Origin: Saccharopolyspora rosea
GTDB lineage: Bacteria > Actinomycetota > Actinomycetes > Mycobacteriales > Pseudonocardiaceae
DNA length: 64,000 nucleotides
Direction of reading: 5' to 3'
Assembly (NCBI RefSeq): GCF_025643595.1
Contig: NZ_CP102826.1
Location: forward strand, 992,001-1,056,000
In this document: in pieces, positions 24,971-39,960 of the stretch
How the letters are laid out: every line of letters begins with the position of its first letter
Position numbering within the stretch: the stretch's first letter is position 1
Notes under the pieces: model-generated
Told to the model about the DNA's origin: nothing
What the model saw: only the letters and a program-made list of their open reading frames with translations
Database searches by the model: none
Translations under genes and position numbers: made by a program

Positions 24971-26578
24971 GTGGCGGCACGGTACGGGTGGTGCGCCTCG
25001 TTGGCCGTGCTCGCCGTCGCCGCGACGGCCTGCGCTCCGCTGGTCGACGTCGACCGGACGGCCGCCCGGGTCCGCTCCTCGGTCCAGGCACCGACGGTGC
25101 GCGGCGGCGAAGCCGTCATCGCGCTGGACCAGGAGCCCGACCGGCTCGACCCGACGCTGGGCACCACGCTCGCCGGCCGCCAGGTGTTCGGGAGCATGTG
25201 CGAGAAGCTCTACGACGTCGACGAGCACAGCCGCGTGGTGCCCCAACTCGCCGCGGCGATGCCGCGGGTTTCGCCGGACGGCCGCGAGTTGACGATCCCG
25301 CTGCGCCGCGGCGTCCGGTTCAACGACGGCACGCCGTTCGACGCCGCAGCGGTCAAGAAGAGCCTCGACCGGCACCGGGAACTGCCCGGCTCGCAGCGCC
25401 GCACCGAGCTCAAGGCCGTCCGCTCCGTCGAGGTCGTCGACCCGGACACCGTCCGGCTGCGGCTGTCCGAGCCGTATTCGCCGCTGCCCAGCCTGCTGGC
25501 CGACCGCGCCGGGATGATCATGTCCCCGGCCAGGCTCGACGAACTCGGTGAGCACTTCTCCGACGCCCCGGTGTGCGTCGGCCCGTTCAGCTTCGTCGAG
25601 CGCGTCGCGCAGGACCGGATCGTGTTGCGGCGCAGCGAGTTCTACTACGACCGGGACCGGGTGAAGCTCGACCGGCTGGTCTACCGGGCGGTGCCCGACG
25701 ACAACATCCGGATGGCCAACCTCCGCTCCGGCGAGTTCGACGTGGCCTGGAAGGTCGGTACGCCGGACGTGCCGATCGCGTCGCGGGAAAAGGGCATCGT
25801 GGTGCTCAACCAGCCTTCCGTGCAGTACATGGGAATCACGGTGAACATCGGCAACGTCGACGGGAGACCGGGCCGCGTGCCCGGCCCGCTCGCCGCTGAT
25901 TCCCGCGTGCGCCAGGCGTTTTCGCTGGCGATCGACCGGCGCACGCTCAACCGCATCGCCTTCAACGGCCTGTACCGCACCGCGTGCGGGCCGATCCCGC
26001 CGAACAGCGAGTTCGCCACGCCGAAGACGCAGGAGTGCCCGCCGCACGACGTCGCCGGTGCCCGGCGGCTGCTGGCCGAAGCCGGGGTGCGCACCCCGCT
26101 CCACGTCGACCTGACGCTGCAGAACAGCGTCTCCGCGCTGCGCGTCGGCCAGGTGGTCCAGGCGATGGCCGCCGAAGCCGGGTTCGACGTGGCGCTGCAC
26201 CCCACCGAAGCGACGGCCGAGATCGCGGCGGGCAAGAAGGGCCGTTTCCAGACCATGCTGATCGGCTGGTCCGGCCGCCCCGACCCGGACGGCAACATCT
26301 CCGGCATCCAGACCCTCGGCGGCGCGCAGAACTACTCCGGCTACTCGACCCCGGAGACCGACGCGCTGATCAAGCAGGCCGCGGCCGAGGCCGACCCGGC
26401 CCGGCGTCGCGAGCTCTACGAGCGGATCGTCGAGCAGCTCCAGCAGCGCAACAACGTCGTCTACCTCTACCGGGAGCAGTACTACACGGCGCACACCAGC
26501 GACATCGCCGGCGTTGCGGTCTTCCCCGACGGGATCATGCGGATGAAGACCGCCGGACACCTGGCGACCGGGAGCTGA
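24971..26578 (+). CDS. ABC transporter substrate-binding lipoprotein (dipeptide/oligopeptide, SBP_bac_5)
   Basis: 535 aa from a GTG with GGGAGG upstream. The N-terminus is a lipoprotein signal ending at a lipobox (VAATAC), so the mature protein would be anchored at Cys21 outside the membrane. The body has typical peptide-binding motifs: LDQEPDRLDPTLG, the RRGVRFNDGTPFDAAAVKKS segment, and VRQAFSLAIDRRTLNRIAF. The substrate, peptide, nickel or opine, is not distinguishable. First gene of a four-gene import operon, directly followed by permeases and a double ATPase. Confidence 0.9.
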   Translation: MAARYGWCASLAVLAVAATACAPLVDVDRTAARVRSSVQAPTVRGGEAVIALDQEPDRLDPTLGTTLAGRQVFGSMCEKLYDVDEHSRVVPQLAAAMPRVSPDGRELTIPLRRGVRFNDGTPFDAAAVKKSLDRHRELPGSQRRTELKAVRSVEVVDPDTVRLRLSEPYSPLPSLLADRAGMIMSPARLDELGEHFSDAPVCVGPFSFVERVAQDRIVLRRSEFYYDRDRVKLDRLVYRAVPDDNIRMANLRSGEFDVAWKVGTPDVPIASREKGIVVLNQPSVQYMGITVNIGNVDGRPGRVPGPLAADSRVRQAFSLAIDRRTLNRIAFNGLYRTACGPIPPNSEFATPKTQECPPHDVAGARRLLAEAGVRTPLHVDLTLQNSVSALRVGQVVQAMAAEAGFDVALHPTEATAEIAAGKKGRFQTMLIGWSGRPDPDGNISGIQTLGGAQNYSGYSTPETDALIKQAAAEADPARRRELYERIVEQLQQRNNVVYLYREQYYTAHTSDIAGVAVFPDGIMRMKTAGHLATGS

Positions 26579-26579
26579 G

Positions 26580-27539
26580 ATGCGGCGCGGCTACGCGGTC
26601 AACCGAGTCCTGCAATCGCTGGTGACGCTGGTGCTGGTGTCGGTGGTGGTGTTCGCGGGCCTGCGCGCGCTGCCGGGCGACCCGGCGGTCGCGCTCGCCG
26701 GGCCGGAGGCCGACGACATCGCGATCGCCCAGATCCGGCACGCCTACGGCCTGGACCGGCCGATCCCGGTGCAGTACGCCACCTGGGTGGGCCGCGCATT
26801 GCGCGGCGACTTCGGCGACTCGGCGAACACCGGCCTGCCGGTCGGCGAGATCATCCTCACCCGGCTGCCGGTCACCCTGGAACTGGCCGTGCTGAGCCTG
26901 CTGTTCGCCGCGTTGGTCGGGTTGACCAGCGGAGTGCTCGCGGCGGCCCGCCGCGGCGGACTCCTGGACTGGTTGGGCAACGGTCTGTCGCTGTTCGGGC
27001 TGTCCATCCCGAACTTCTGGCTCGGCCTGATGTGCGTGCTGGTGTTCGCCGTCGGCCTCGGCGCGCTGCCGTCGTCCGGGTACGTGCCGTTCACCGAATC
27101 ACCGCTGGGAAACCTGGAACACCTCGTGCTGCCCGCGTTCGTGCTCGGCAGCGGTCTGGCGGCGGTGCTGATGCGGCAGATGCGATCGTCCATGTTGGAC
27201 TCGTTGACGTCGGACTACGTCCGCACCGCGCGCGCCAAGGGCGCTTCGGAGGCGCGCGTCGTCGGCGTGCACGGACTGCGCAACAGCCTCATCACGGTGC
27301 TGACGATCCTCGGCCTGCAACTCGGCCTGCTCATCTCCGGCGCCGTGGTCACCGAGCAGATCTTCGTGCTGCCCGGGTTCGGCAAGCTGATGGTCGACGC
27401 CGTGTTCACCCGCGACTACCCGGTCATCCAGGCGGCGGTGCTGGTCACCGCGACCGGCTACATCGTGGTGAACCTGCTGGTCGACCTGCTGTACTCGGTC
27501 GTCGACCCGCGCATCCGGGTTCGCGGAGGTGCCGCATGA
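26580..27539 (+). CDS. ABC transporter permease, DppB-like
   Basis: 319 aa, ATG two bases after the binding-protein stop. Six helices are seen with the DppB/OppB N-terminal pattern (VNRVLQSLVTLVLVSVVVFA, ALPGDPAVALAGPEADD) and the EAA loop TARAKGASEARVVGVHGLRN that docks with the ATPase. It forms the channel with the second permease, whose start overlaps its stop (ATGA). Confidence 0.92.
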   Translation: MRRGYAVNRVLQSLVTLVLVSVVVFAGLRALPGDPAVALAGPEADDIAIAQIRHAYGLDRPIPVQYATWVGRALRGDFGDSANTGLPVGEIILTRLPVTLELAVLSLLFAALVGLTSGVLAAARRGGLLDWLGNGLSLFGLSIPNFWLGLMCVLVFAVGLGALPSSGYVPFTESPLGNLEHLVLPAFVLGSGLAAVLMRQMRSSMLDSLTSDYVRTARAKGASEARVVGVHGLRNSLITVLTILGLQLGLLISGAVVTEQIFVLPGFGKLMVDAVFTRDYPVIQAAVLVTATGYIVVNLLVDLLYSVVDPRIRVRGGAA

Positions 27540-28389
27540 CGCTGGTCGCCGCCACCGGATCCCGCCGCGTGCTGCGCCGGCTGCTGCGGCACCGGACCGG
27601 TGTCGTCGGCCTGGTGCTGGCCGCCGCGCTGGTGCTGGTGGCGCTGGCGGCACCGCTGCTCGCGCCGGCGGACCCGGCTGCGGTGGATTTCGACCACGTG
27701 CTGGGCCAACCGTCCCCGACAGCGCTGCTGGGCACCGACGAACTCGGCCGCGACCAGCTGTCCCGGGTGTTCTTCGGCGTGCGCGCGTCGGTGTTCGTCG
27801 GCGTGGTGTCCGTTCTCCTCGCGCTGGTCGTCGCGGTTCCGCTGGGCCTGGTCGCGGGTTACTACCGCGGCGCCGTCGACGCGGTCGTGTCGCGCGTCAC
27901 GGACACGCTGCTGGCGTTCCCGTTCCTCGTCCTGGCGGTCGGACTGGCCGCGGTGCTGGGCGCCTCGATGCTCAACGCGGCCATCGCCATCGGCGTGTCC
28001 CAGGTCCCGAACCTGATCCGGGTGGTGCGCGGCGAGGCGCTGCGCCTGGCCACCGAGGAGTACGTCGCGGCGTCGGTCGCGGCCGGGCGCGCGGCGGCAC
28101 CGTGCTGTTCCGGCACGTCTTGCCGAACTCGATCAACGCCCTGCTGGTGCAGGTCACCGTCGCGATCCCGCAGGCGATCATCGGCGAGGCGCTGCTGTCC
28201 TTCCTGGGACTGGGCGTGCAACCCCCGACACCGTCGCTGGGCGTGATGCTCTCCGCCGCGCAGACCTACTTCGCGCAGGCGCCGTGGCTGGTCGTCTTCC
28301 CCGGTCTGACGATCGTGCTCGCTACCCTCGGGTTCAACCTCCTCGGCGACGGGCTGCGGGACGCCCTCGACCCGAAGGGGAGCCGATGA
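27536..28389 (+). pseudogene. ABC transporter permease, DppC-like, with a 1-nt frameshift
   Basis: The reading starts at ATG 27536 and is a normal DppC permease through TDELGRDQLSRVFFGVRASV and EEYVAASVAAG, then loses frame near 28085-28088. In the next frame it resumes with ARGGTVLFRHVLPNSINALL and continues to a normal end at 28389. Inserting one G in the GGG at 28085-28087 (GCCGGG to GCCGGGG) restores a continuous EAA loop (AAGARGGTVLFRHVLPN). Either the gene is broken or this is a sequencing error in a G run. Operon overlaps on both sides (ATGA) are intact, which makes an error or very recent mutation more likely than old decay. Confidence 0.85.
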
Positions 28390-29993
28390 CCGAGTTGTTG
28401 AGCTTCACCGATCTGCGGGTGCGCTTCCACACCGAGCAGGGCACCACCGACGCCGTCCGGGGCGCGACGTTCGGCGTCGCGCCCGGCGAGATCCTGGCGG
28501 TCGTCGGCGAATCCGGGTCGGGCAAGAGCGTCACCGCGATGTCCGCGCTCGGCCTGCTGCCCCCGACGGCCGAGGTGACCGGCGATGTGGCGCTGCGCGG
28601 GACATCGCTGCTGGAGATGTCCGCGCGCGAGCTGCGGCGGGTCCGCGGCCGGAAGATCGCGATGATCTTCCAGGAGCCGATGACCTCGCTCAACCCGGTC
28701 ACCATCGGCTGGCAACTCGTCGAAGCGATCCGGCTGCACACCGACACCACCGCGGCCGCGGCCCGGGAGCGCGCGGTCGAACTGCTGGACCTGGTGGGCG
28801 TGCCGGAACCGCGTCGGCGCGTGCGGCAGTACCCGCACCAGCTGTCCGGCGGACAGCGGCAGCGCGTGATGATCGCCATGGCACTGGCCTGCGAACCCGA
28901 GGTGCTCATCGCCGACGAACCCACCACGGCCCTGGACGTCACGGTGCAGGCCGAGATCCTGGCCCTGCTGCGCGACCTGCGCGAACGCCTCGGCATGGCG
29001 ATCCTGCTCATCACCCACGACATGGGCGTGGTCGCCGACATCGCCGACCGGGTCGTGGTCCTGTACCGCGGCGAGGTCGTCGAACAGGCCGAGGTCGATC
29101 GCCTCTTCCGCGCACCCGCGCACGACTACACCGAGCGCCTGCTGGCCGCCGTGCCGCGCCTCCGGGTGCGCCAGGCGGAACCGGAGAGCACGGCGGAGCC
29201 GGTCCTGCACGTCGAGGACCTGGTGATGAGCTACGGCGGCCACCGCGCGGTCGACGGAGTCTCGTTGCACGTCGGCCGAGGTGAAGTGCTCGCGCTGGTC
29301 GGCGAGTCCGGCTCCGGGAAGTCCACGGTGGGCAGGTGCGTTGCCAGGCTGGTGGAACCGACCGCCGGGCGGATCGTCCTCGACGGTCGGGACGTCACGC
29401 ACCTGTCGGCCCGGCGGTTGCGGCCGCTGCGCCGCGGGATCGGCATCGTCTTCCAGGACCCAAGCTCCTCGCTGAACCCGCGGCTGACCATCGGCGACAG
29501 CATCGCCGAACCGCTCCGCCTGCACCGCGTCGCACGCGGCCGCGAGCTCGCCGCCCGCGTCGACGCGCTGCTCGACGCCGTGGAACTCGGTTCCGCCACC
29601 CGCCGCCGCTTCCCGCACGAGCTCTCCGGCGGTCAGCGGCAGCGGGTGAGCATCGCCCGCGCGCTCGCCCTGGAACCGCAACTGCTCATCGCCGACGAAC
29701 CCACCAGCGCCCTGGACGTCTCCGTGCAGGACGCGGTGCTCCGGCTGTTCCAGGACCTGCAGCGCCGGCTGAACTTCAGCTGCCTGTTCATCAGCCACGA
29801 CCTCGCGGTGGTGGACCTGCTGGCACGTCGGGTCGCGGTGCTGCACCGCGGTCGGATCGTCGAGCAGGGCGAGCGCGCCGACGTGCTGGGTGACCCACAA
29901 CACCCGTACACCCGGCGACTGCTCGCGGCGGCCCCGGTCCCGGACCCGGTCCGCCAGCGGGAGCGCCGGGAGGCGGCGGCGAGCGGCTCCTGA
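28386..29993 (+). CDS. ABC transporter, fused double ATP-binding protein (DppD-DppF type)
   Basis: 535 aa. Two complete ATPase domains in tandem: Walker [10 protein letters not shown] near residue 40 and GESGSGKST near 305, each followed by its LSGGQRQRV signature and Walker B ([14 protein letters not shown] and [13 protein letters not shown]). Both carry the oligopeptide-type C-terminal extension region. It powers the peptide importer encoded just upstream. The start overlaps the permease stop in ATGA. The stop is followed by a terminator hairpin. Confidence 0.93.
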   Translation: MTELLSFTDLRVRFHTEQGTTDAVRGATFGVAPGEILAVVGESGSGKSVTAMSALGLLPPTAEVTGDVALRGTSLLEMSARELRRVRGRKIAMIFQEPMTSLNPVTIGWQLVEAIRLHTDTTAAAARERAVELLDLVGVPEPRRRVRQYPHQLSGGQRQRVMIAMALACEPEVLIADEPTTALDVTVQAEILALLRDLRERLGMAILLITHDMGVVADIADRVVVLYRGEVVEQAEVDRLFRAPAHDYTERLLAAVPRLRVRQAEPESTAEPVLHVEDLVMSYGGHRAVDGVSLHVGRGEVLALVGESGSGKSTVGRCVARLVEPTAGRIVLDGRDVTHLSARRLRPLRRGIGIVFQDPSSSLNPRLTIGDSIAEPLRLHRVARGRELAARVDALLDAVELGSATRRRFPHELSGGQRQRVSIARALALEPQLLIADEPTSALDVSVQDAVLRLFQDLQRRLNFSCLFISHDLAVVDLLARRVAVLHRGRIVEQGERADVLGDPQHPYTRRLLAAAPVPDPVRQRERREAAASGS

Positions 29994-30000
29994 CGAGAAA

Positions 30001-30032
30001 CCGCACCGACCCACAAGGCGGGATCGGTGCGG
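30001..30032 (+). terminator. Terminator after the peptide ABC operon
   Basis: CCGCACCGA pairs with TCGGTGCGG around a 14-base loop, 8 nt after the ATPase stop codon. No strong T-run is present. The opposite-strand small gene ends at 30050, so it may serve both directions. Confidence 0.7.
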
Positions 30033-30049
30033 TGCGCGGTGGTCGGAGC

Positions 30050-30241
30050 TCAGTCCTCGGCGCGGTGCCTGCGCGAACGCCCGCGCGATCCGGACCGCTT
30101 CTTCGACTGCGAAGTCCCCTTCTGTTCGACCCGTTCGGTCAGCGCTGCGGCGAACTCCGGCGGGGCGCTGGGCTCCCAGTTGGTGTCCTCCGGGTCCATC
30201 AAGGTCTTGCGCAGCTCGGTGTAGATCGGTGTCGCGTCCAC
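30050..30241 (-). CDS. Small hypothetical protein, basic C-terminus
   Basis: 63 aa from a GTG at 30241 preceded by GGGGG. N-terminal acidic half (IYTELRKTLMDPEDTNWEPS) and a very basic end (SKKRSGSRGRSRRHRAED) suggest nucleic-acid or ribosome contact, but there is no recognisable family. It is convergent with the ABC operon. A real gene is likely from the good ribosome site and codon bias; function unknown. Confidence 0.55.
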   Translation of the reverse strand: MDATPIYTELRKTLMDPEDTNWEPSAPPEFAAALTERVEQKGTSQSKKRSGSRGRSRRHRAED

Positions 30242-30715
30242 TACAACCCCCGTTCCGACGGATCGTCTGGGAGGCTACCTGCGCTTCGCGATCTCAACCC
30301 GATGGAGAACGAGGACCACCCGATGGTGGAAGCCCCGCCGCCGCGGATGCCCCGCAGGTCGCAAGAACATCCGCTGACCTGGTGTTTTGTCTTTTGGTGG
30401 GGGGTGGTTTCGTGGGGGTTTTCCGGGGCGTGTAGATTATTTCTTGTCAGCGCGGCACGGGCCGGGGAATCGGGTCGGGCGGTTGATGCGGGGTGGCGAA
30501 CCAAGCTCCTGCCTGTGGGTGGTAGAGTGGGCGCTCCGGTTTTGGAATCGGTGAAATTGTTGGTGGCTGGCCGTGTGGGGTTGTGGGCCCCGGGTTGGTT
30601 CGGGTTTCGCTGGTTCTGGTAGTTTGATAATGCGGTTGTTTTGGGTGTTGATAACTGAGGGCCGTTGGTTTCGGTGTGGGGCTGGTGTGTGGTTCGGGTT
30701 TGCGGACCCCCCGGT

Positions 30716-30745
30716 TTGACAGTCGAAATCGGGATGGTCTAAGGT
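30716..30745 (+). promoter_or_regulatory. rRNA operon promoter (sigma-70/HrdB type)
   Basis: TTGACA at 30716-30721 and TAAGGT at 30740-30745, separated by 18 nt. A perfect -35 with a near-consensus -10 is rare in this GC-rich DNA. It lies about 255 nt before the mature 16S end. Confidence 0.75.
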
Positions 30746-30825
30746 TGGAGATACCGAGAACGAAGCGGTGAGAATTGCTCCCCAGGGCTGACCTGATTGT
30801 TGGTGGGTTGGTTGTGGTGTGGGTG

Positions 30826-30840
30826 TGTTCTTTGAGAACT
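30826..30840 (+). promoter_or_regulatory. boxA-like antitermination element in the rRNA leader
   Basis: TGTTCTTTGAGAACT resembles the boxA antitermination element of actinomycete rRNA leaders. A related sequence, TTGTTTGAGAATT, recurs in the 16S-23S spacer at 32749-32762, as expected when both large rRNAs need antitermination. Confidence 0.6.
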
Positions 30841-30998
30841 CAACAGCGGATTGTTTTGATGGCTAGTGTTTGATTAGTGCCCTTGGCCATGCACTGTGGT
30901 GTTGTGTATTGTGGTGTGTGGTGGGGTTTCTTTGAGTAGGAGCACTCTCCCTCGTGTGTGGGGTTGAGGGTGTTTTTGCTGGGATTGTTTCCGATGCA

Positions 30999-35864
<4,866 letters not shown>

Positions 35865-35978
35865 GAAGACGCTACGTGCCCACTATACGATTCTGGGACA
35901 ACAACCCAGGGGTTGTTGTTGATAGTTGAATAGTCACCATGGTTTTCCCCACCCGGTGTGTGGGTGGGGGTGTGGGTT

Positions 35979-36095
35979 GTTGGTGGTTTGAGCGGGGAGG
36001 GTACGCCCGGTCCCATTCCGAACCCGGTAGCTAAGTTCCCCAGCGCTGATGGTACTGCACTCGGTAGGGTGTGGGAGAGTAAGACACCGCCAACA
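35979..36095 (+). rRNA. 5S ribosomal RNA
   Basis: About 117 nt with the conserved CGGTCCCATTCCGAACCCGG and GATGGTACTGCACTCG segments. The terminal stem GTTGGTGGT/ACCGCCAAC is complete. It follows the 23S by 114 nt. Confidence 0.95.
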
Positions 36096-36108
36096 CTAAA
36101 CAGAGAAT

Positions 36109-36158
36109 GGGTGGGGTGGGTGTGACCACGCGGTCACACCCACCCCACCCACTTTTTT
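36109..36158 (+). terminator. Strong rRNA operon terminator
   Basis: A 19-bp perfect stem (GGGTGGGGTGGGTGTGACC with its complement) around the loop ACGC, followed two bases later by TTTTTT. This is the clearest intrinsic terminator in the window and closes the rRNA operon. Confidence 0.95.
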
Positions 36159-36237
36159 ATGCGCCCAGGCGGGCGAATTCTGATCCGTCCTCCCGGGTCG
36201 TGCGCCAGCGGTGTGGCGCGCACTACAGTCGCGAGGT

Positions 36238-37932
36238 ATGGGCGACTTGGACGGGCGACGGACCGGGGCGAAGCCCCGAAGCCACGAGGTGACCGACGGG
36301 CTGGAACGGGCTGCGGCGCGCGGGATGCTGCGGGCCGTCGGCATGCAGGACGACGACTTCGCGAAGCCGCAGGTCGGCATCGCCTCGTCGTGGAACGAGA
36401 TCACGCCGTGCAACCTGTCCCTGCAACGGCTGGCGCAGGCGGCCAAGGACGGTGTCCACGCAGCGGGTGGATATCCGCTGGAGTTCGGCACGATTTCCGT
36501 CTCCGACGGCATCTCCATGGGTCATGTCGGCATGCACTACTCCCTGGTGTCGCGGGAGATCATCGCCGACTCGGTCGAGGCCGTGATGGAAGCCGAGCGG
36601 CTCGACGGGTCGGTGCTGCTGGCCGGCTGCGACAAGAGCCTCCCCGGGATGTTGATGGCCGCGGCGCGGCTCGATGTCGCCGCGGCCTTCGTCTACGCGG
36701 GTTCGATCCTGCCGGGGCGGGTCGACGACCGCGAGGTCACGATCATCGATGCGTTCGAAGCGGTCGGGGCGTGCGCCCGCGGGCTGATCGGCCGTGACGA
36801 GGTGGACCGCATCGAACGAGCCATCTGCCCGGGTGAGGGCGCCTGCGGCGGGATGTACACCGCGAACACCATGGCGTGCGCGGCCGAGGCGATGGGCATG
36901 TCGGTGCCGGGTTCGGCCAGTCCGCCGTCCGTGGACCGGCGTCGGGACGCCGGTGCCCGAACGGCGGGCCGGGCGGTCGTCGGGATGTTGGAGCGGGGCC
37001 TGACCGCTCGGCGGATCCTGACCAAGGAGGCGTTCGAGAACGCGATCGCCGTGGTGATGGCGTTCGGCGGGTCGACCAACGCGGTGCTGCACCTGCTGGC
37101 GATCGCGAACGAGGCGGGCGTTGCGCTGTCGCTCGACGACTTCAACCGGATCGGCGACCGGGTGCCGCACCTGGCGGACGTCAAACCGTTCGGCTGGCAC
37201 GTCATGTCCACTGTGGACCGAATTGGCGGTGTGCCGGTGGTGATGAAGGCGCTGCTGGACGCCGGTTTGCTGCACGGCGACTGCATGACGGTCACCGGCC
37301 GCACGGTCGCCGAGAACCTCGCCGAACTCGACCCGCCGGAACTCGACGGCGAAGTGCTGCACCGGCTTTCCGAACCGCTGCACCCCACCGGCGGGCTGAC
37401 GATCCTGCGCGGTTCGCTGGCACCGGACGGCGCGGTGGTCAAGAGCGCCGGTTTCGAGGAAGCCACGTTCGACGGCACGGCACGGGTTTTCGACGGCGAG
37501 CAGGGTGCGATGGACGCCGTCGAGGACGGTTCGCTGAAAGCCGGCGACGTCGTCGTCATCCGCTACGAAGGTCCCCGGGGAGGCCCGGGGATGCGGGAGA
37601 TGCTGGCGGTCACCGGGGCGATCAAGGGCGCAGGCTTGGGGAAGGACGTCCTGCTGGTCACCGACGGCCGGTTCTCCGGCGGGACGACCGGGCTGTGCAT
37701 CGGCCACGTGGCGCCCGAGGCGGCCGACGGCGGGCCGATCGCCCTCGTCGAGGACGGCGACCCGGTCCGGCTGGACCTCGACGCGCGGACCTTGGACCTG
37801 CTCGTCGACGAAGCCGAAATGAAGCGGAGGAAGGAGAACTGGTCCCCACCCGCGCCACGTCTGCGGCACGGCGTGCTCGGCAAGTACGCCAGGCTCGTGG
37901 GGTCCGCGGCGCAGGGCGCCGTCTGCTCCTGA
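36238..37932 (+). CDS. ilvD: Dihydroxy-acid dehydratase
   Basis: 564 aa from the ATG at 36238 (GAGG close upstream); an alternative GTG nine codons earlier is less likely. Signature motifs: [36 protein letters not shown] and [20 protein letters not shown] supply three conserved cluster cysteines, with [15 protein letters not shown] later and [20 protein letters not shown] near the end. It dehydrates dihydroxy acids in valine, isoleucine and leucine synthesis. Other ilv genes are not adjacent, and it follows the rRNA terminator directly. Confidence 0.95.
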   Translation: MGDLDGRRTGAKPRSHEVTDGLERAAARGMLRAVGMQDDDFAKPQVGIASSWNEITPCNLSLQRLAQAAKDGVHAAGGYPLEFGTISVSDGISMGHVGMHYSLVSREIIADSVEAVMEAERLDGSVLLAGCDKSLPGMLMAAARLDVAAAFVYAGSILPGRVDDREVTIIDAFEAVGACARGLIGRDEVDRIERAICPGEGACGGMYTANTMACAAEAMGMSVPGSASPPSVDRRRDAGARTAGRAVVGMLERGLTARRILTKEAFENAIAVVMAFGGSTNAVLHLLAIANEAGVALSLDDFNRIGDRVPHLADVKPFGWHVMSTVDRIGGVPVVMKALLDAGLLHGDCMTVTGRTVAENLAELDPPELDGEVLHRLSEPLHPTGGLTILRGSLAPDGAVVKSAGFEEATFDGTARVFDGEQGAMDAVEDGSLKAGDVVVIRYEGPRGGPGMREMLAVTGAIKGAGLGKDVLLVTDGRFSGGTTGLCIGHVAPEAADGGPIALVEDGDPVRLDLDARTLDLLVDEAEMKRRKENWSPPAPRLRHGVLGKYARLVGSAAQGAVCS

Positions 37933-38226
37933 TCACGACGATCAGCACACCGCGCCGGACTGGTGTTCACCGGTGCTGCGAGCACGTCGACCACGTCCGC
38001 CTTTCGCCGCTGTTGACCCGGATGTGGGCGCTGGTGGTCCACTGAGGACGACCCCCGGAGGCAAGCCGCGGGCGGAAACGGGCATTCGGGCGCAGCTACG
38101 ACCGCCCTCGCGGAACGTAGCCCCTGGGCATGACGCGGAGATCAGACCGGGGGCGGATGACCGCGGCGCGCGATCGACGATAAGTTCGCTTGCAACGAAA
38201 ACAACCCCAGGAATCAGGAGGAACTG

Positions 38227-38439
38227 GTGGACGCACTCGGGGGCATGGTTCTGGTCATCACGCTCGGCGCGCTCGCGGCATACGTGCTGCTGTTCATCGC
38301 CGCGCTCATCAGCATCGTCACGTCGACGCTGGACGGCGCGATGAAGGTCGTGTGGCTGATCTTCGCGTTCATCGCGCCGTTCATCGGGAGCTTGCTGTGG
38401 TTCCTGGTCGGGCGGAAGCGGACGCCGAACGTGGCGTGA
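38227..38439 (+). CDS. Small membrane protein with PLDc_N domain
   Basis: 70 aa, GTG start with GGAGGAACTG before it. Two hydrophobic helices (VITLGALAAYVLLFIAALIS, KVVWLIFAFIAPFIGSLLWF) with the FIGSLLWFLVGRKR ending typical of phospholipase D-like N-terminal membrane modules found as stand-alone proteins. Function unknown. It is followed by the AlkB-like gene, which could overlap it through GTGA near 38436. Confidence 0.7.
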   Translation: MDALGGMVLVITLGALAAYVLLFIAALISIVTSTLDGAMKVVWLIFAFIAPFIGSLLWFLVGRKRTPNVA

Positions 38440-38483
38440 CCGGGACGGTGGCCTCCGGCCGCCACACCGGTGAGAATGGGTAC

Positions 38484-39131
38484 GTGGACCCGCTCCTCCC
38501 GCGCCGACGCGCCGAGGTCGCGCCCGGCGCGGTGCACGTACCCGACTGGCTCGCCCTGGACGAGCAGCGGGAACTCGTGGCCGCGTGCCGGGAGTGGGCG
38601 CGGCCGCCCGCGGGCATGCGGTCCGCCCGCCTGCCCGGTGGCGGGGTGATGTCGGTGCGCACGGTGTGCCTGGGTTGGCACTGGTACCCGTACCGCTACT
38701 CCCGCACGATCGACGACGGCGACGGTGCGCCGGTCACGCCGTTCCCGGACTGGCTCGGCGATCTCGGTCGCCGCGCGCTCGCCGCCGCCTACGACCGGGA
38801 CGCCGCCGAGTACCGGCCGGACGTCGCGCTGGTCAACTTCTACGACGCCGACGCGCACATGGGCCTGCACCAGGACCGCGACGAGCGCAGCGCGGAGCCC
38901 GTGGTGTCGCTGAGCCTCGGCGACACGTGCGTCTTCCGGTTCGGCAACACCGAGAACCGGCGGCGGCCGTGGACCGACGTCGAGCTGTGCTCCGGAGACC
39001 TGTTCGTCTTCGGCGGCCCGTCCCGACTGGCCTACCACGGGGTGCCGCGAACGTTCCCCGGCACCGGCCCGGAAATCGGCATGGCCGGCGGCCGGCTCAA
39101 CATCACGCTCCGAGTGTCCGGAATGGACTGA
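38484..39131 (+). CDS. AlkB-like Fe(II)/2-oxoglutarate-dependent dioxygenase
   Basis: 215 aa from the GTG at 38484, the family's usual size; a GTG at 38436 would add 16 residues and overlap the previous gene. The metal triad is visible: NFYDADAHMGLHQDRDE supplies the HxD pair and RLAYHGVPR the distal histidine, while RLNITLRVSG has the 2-oxoglutarate arginines. AlkB proteins remove alkyl groups from DNA or RNA bases by oxidation. No other alkylation-repair gene is nearby. Confidence 0.87.
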   Translation: MDPLLPRRRAEVAPGAVHVPDWLALDEQRELVAACREWARPPAGMRSARLPGGGVMSVRTVCLGWHWYPYRYSRTIDDGDGAPVTPFPDWLGDLGRRALAAAYDRDAAEYRPDVALVNFYDADAHMGLHQDRDERSAEPVVSLSLGDTCVFRFGNTENRRRPWTDVELCSGDLFVFGGPSRLAYHGVPRTFPGTGPEIGMAGGRLNITLRVSGMD

Positions 39132-39165
39132 GCACCGCGACGAGTTCGAAAGCGGCCCCGGACGC

Positions 39166-39804
39166 TCACAGCATCGCCAGGAACATGTAGACCATGCTCC
39201 CGGACAGCACCAGTTCCGAGGCGGCGGCGAGGCGCGGTGCGGCGAGCCTGCGCTGCGCGGCCGGTAGGTCGCAGGCCGGATGCCCGGCCGCGCGCAGCAG
39301 GTCGGTCCCGGCGTACCCGGCGCTCAGCGCGCAGTAGGAGACGAGCCCCCACGCCACGAGCGGGAACGCGAAACCGGCGGGATGCGCGGAGATCGCGGGC
39401 ATCATCGCGGCGCCGTGCTGGTGCCCGGCGTGCCCGGTGGTCGTCAACATGACGTGCGGTCCGGTGTGGGGGCGAGCCGCGGCGAACATGTACGCCATCG
39501 CCAGACTCGCCACGGCGTGGTGCGCGTACGTTCCGGCGGGGCGGCCGCGCGCCACCAGGAATCCCAGCCACACCGCGGTCGCCACGAACAGGCAGGCCCA
39601 TCCGAGCCGGGCGGGCACGGCGGTGGTGGACGCGAACATGGCGGCCATGCCCGCACCCATCAGGGCGTGCGCGAAGTCGATGTTGCGGTCGGTGAGGGGG
39701 TGGCGGCCGCCGCGCCGCCGCTGCACGGACAGCGCGAGGCGGGCGAGGCAGAGGACCGCCACCGCGACGACGGCGCCGGTCAGCACCGGCTCGATCCACG
39801 CCAT
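39166..39804 (-). CDS. DUF5134 family membrane protein
   Basis: 212 aa with about five or six membrane helices. The pattern NIDFAHALMGAGMAAMFAST, then TYAHHAVASLAMAYMFAA, and a C-terminal helix ending LSGSMVYMFLAML matches actinobacterial DUF5134. A histidine-rich loop (TTGHAGHQHGAAMM) between helices suggests metal contact. Function unknown. The ATG at 39804 is preceded by a GAAGG-like site. It stands alone. Confidence 0.75.
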   Translation of the reverse strand: MAWIEPVLTGAVVAVAVLCLARLALSVQRRRGGRHPLTDRNIDFAHALMGAGMAAMFASTTAVPARLGWACLFVATAVWLGFLVARGRPAGTYAHHAVASLAMAYMFAAARPHTGPHVMLTTTGHAGHQHGAAMMPAISAHPAGFAFPLVAWGLVSYCALSAGYAGTDLLRAAGHPACDLPAAQRRLAAPRLAAASELVLSGSMVYMFLAML

Positions 39805-39960
39805 GCTCGCCCTTCCTCACCCCGCGGTCGGACCGATTCTCGGCGACGCATCCCGCCGGGTCTACGTCCTGGCGGGCGATCGGGCATTGCGGCTCTGTTC
39901 GCCCGGGCGCGACGCGGGCACGGTCGAGCTGTCAACCCCCGGGAGCAGAGGAGCAGACGC

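Larger units (their letters stand above)
30242..30998 (+). other. rRNA promoter and leader region
   Basis: 757 nt without a protein gene. Composition shifts from the coding flanks to GT-rich leader DNA full of GGTGTGG-like runs, typical of actinomycete rRNA leaders. It contains a clear promoter at 30716-30745 and a boxA-like element at 30826-30840 (separate entries). A weaker pair, TTGATA at 30624 with TGATAA 19 nt later, could be a second promoter. Confidence 0.7.
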
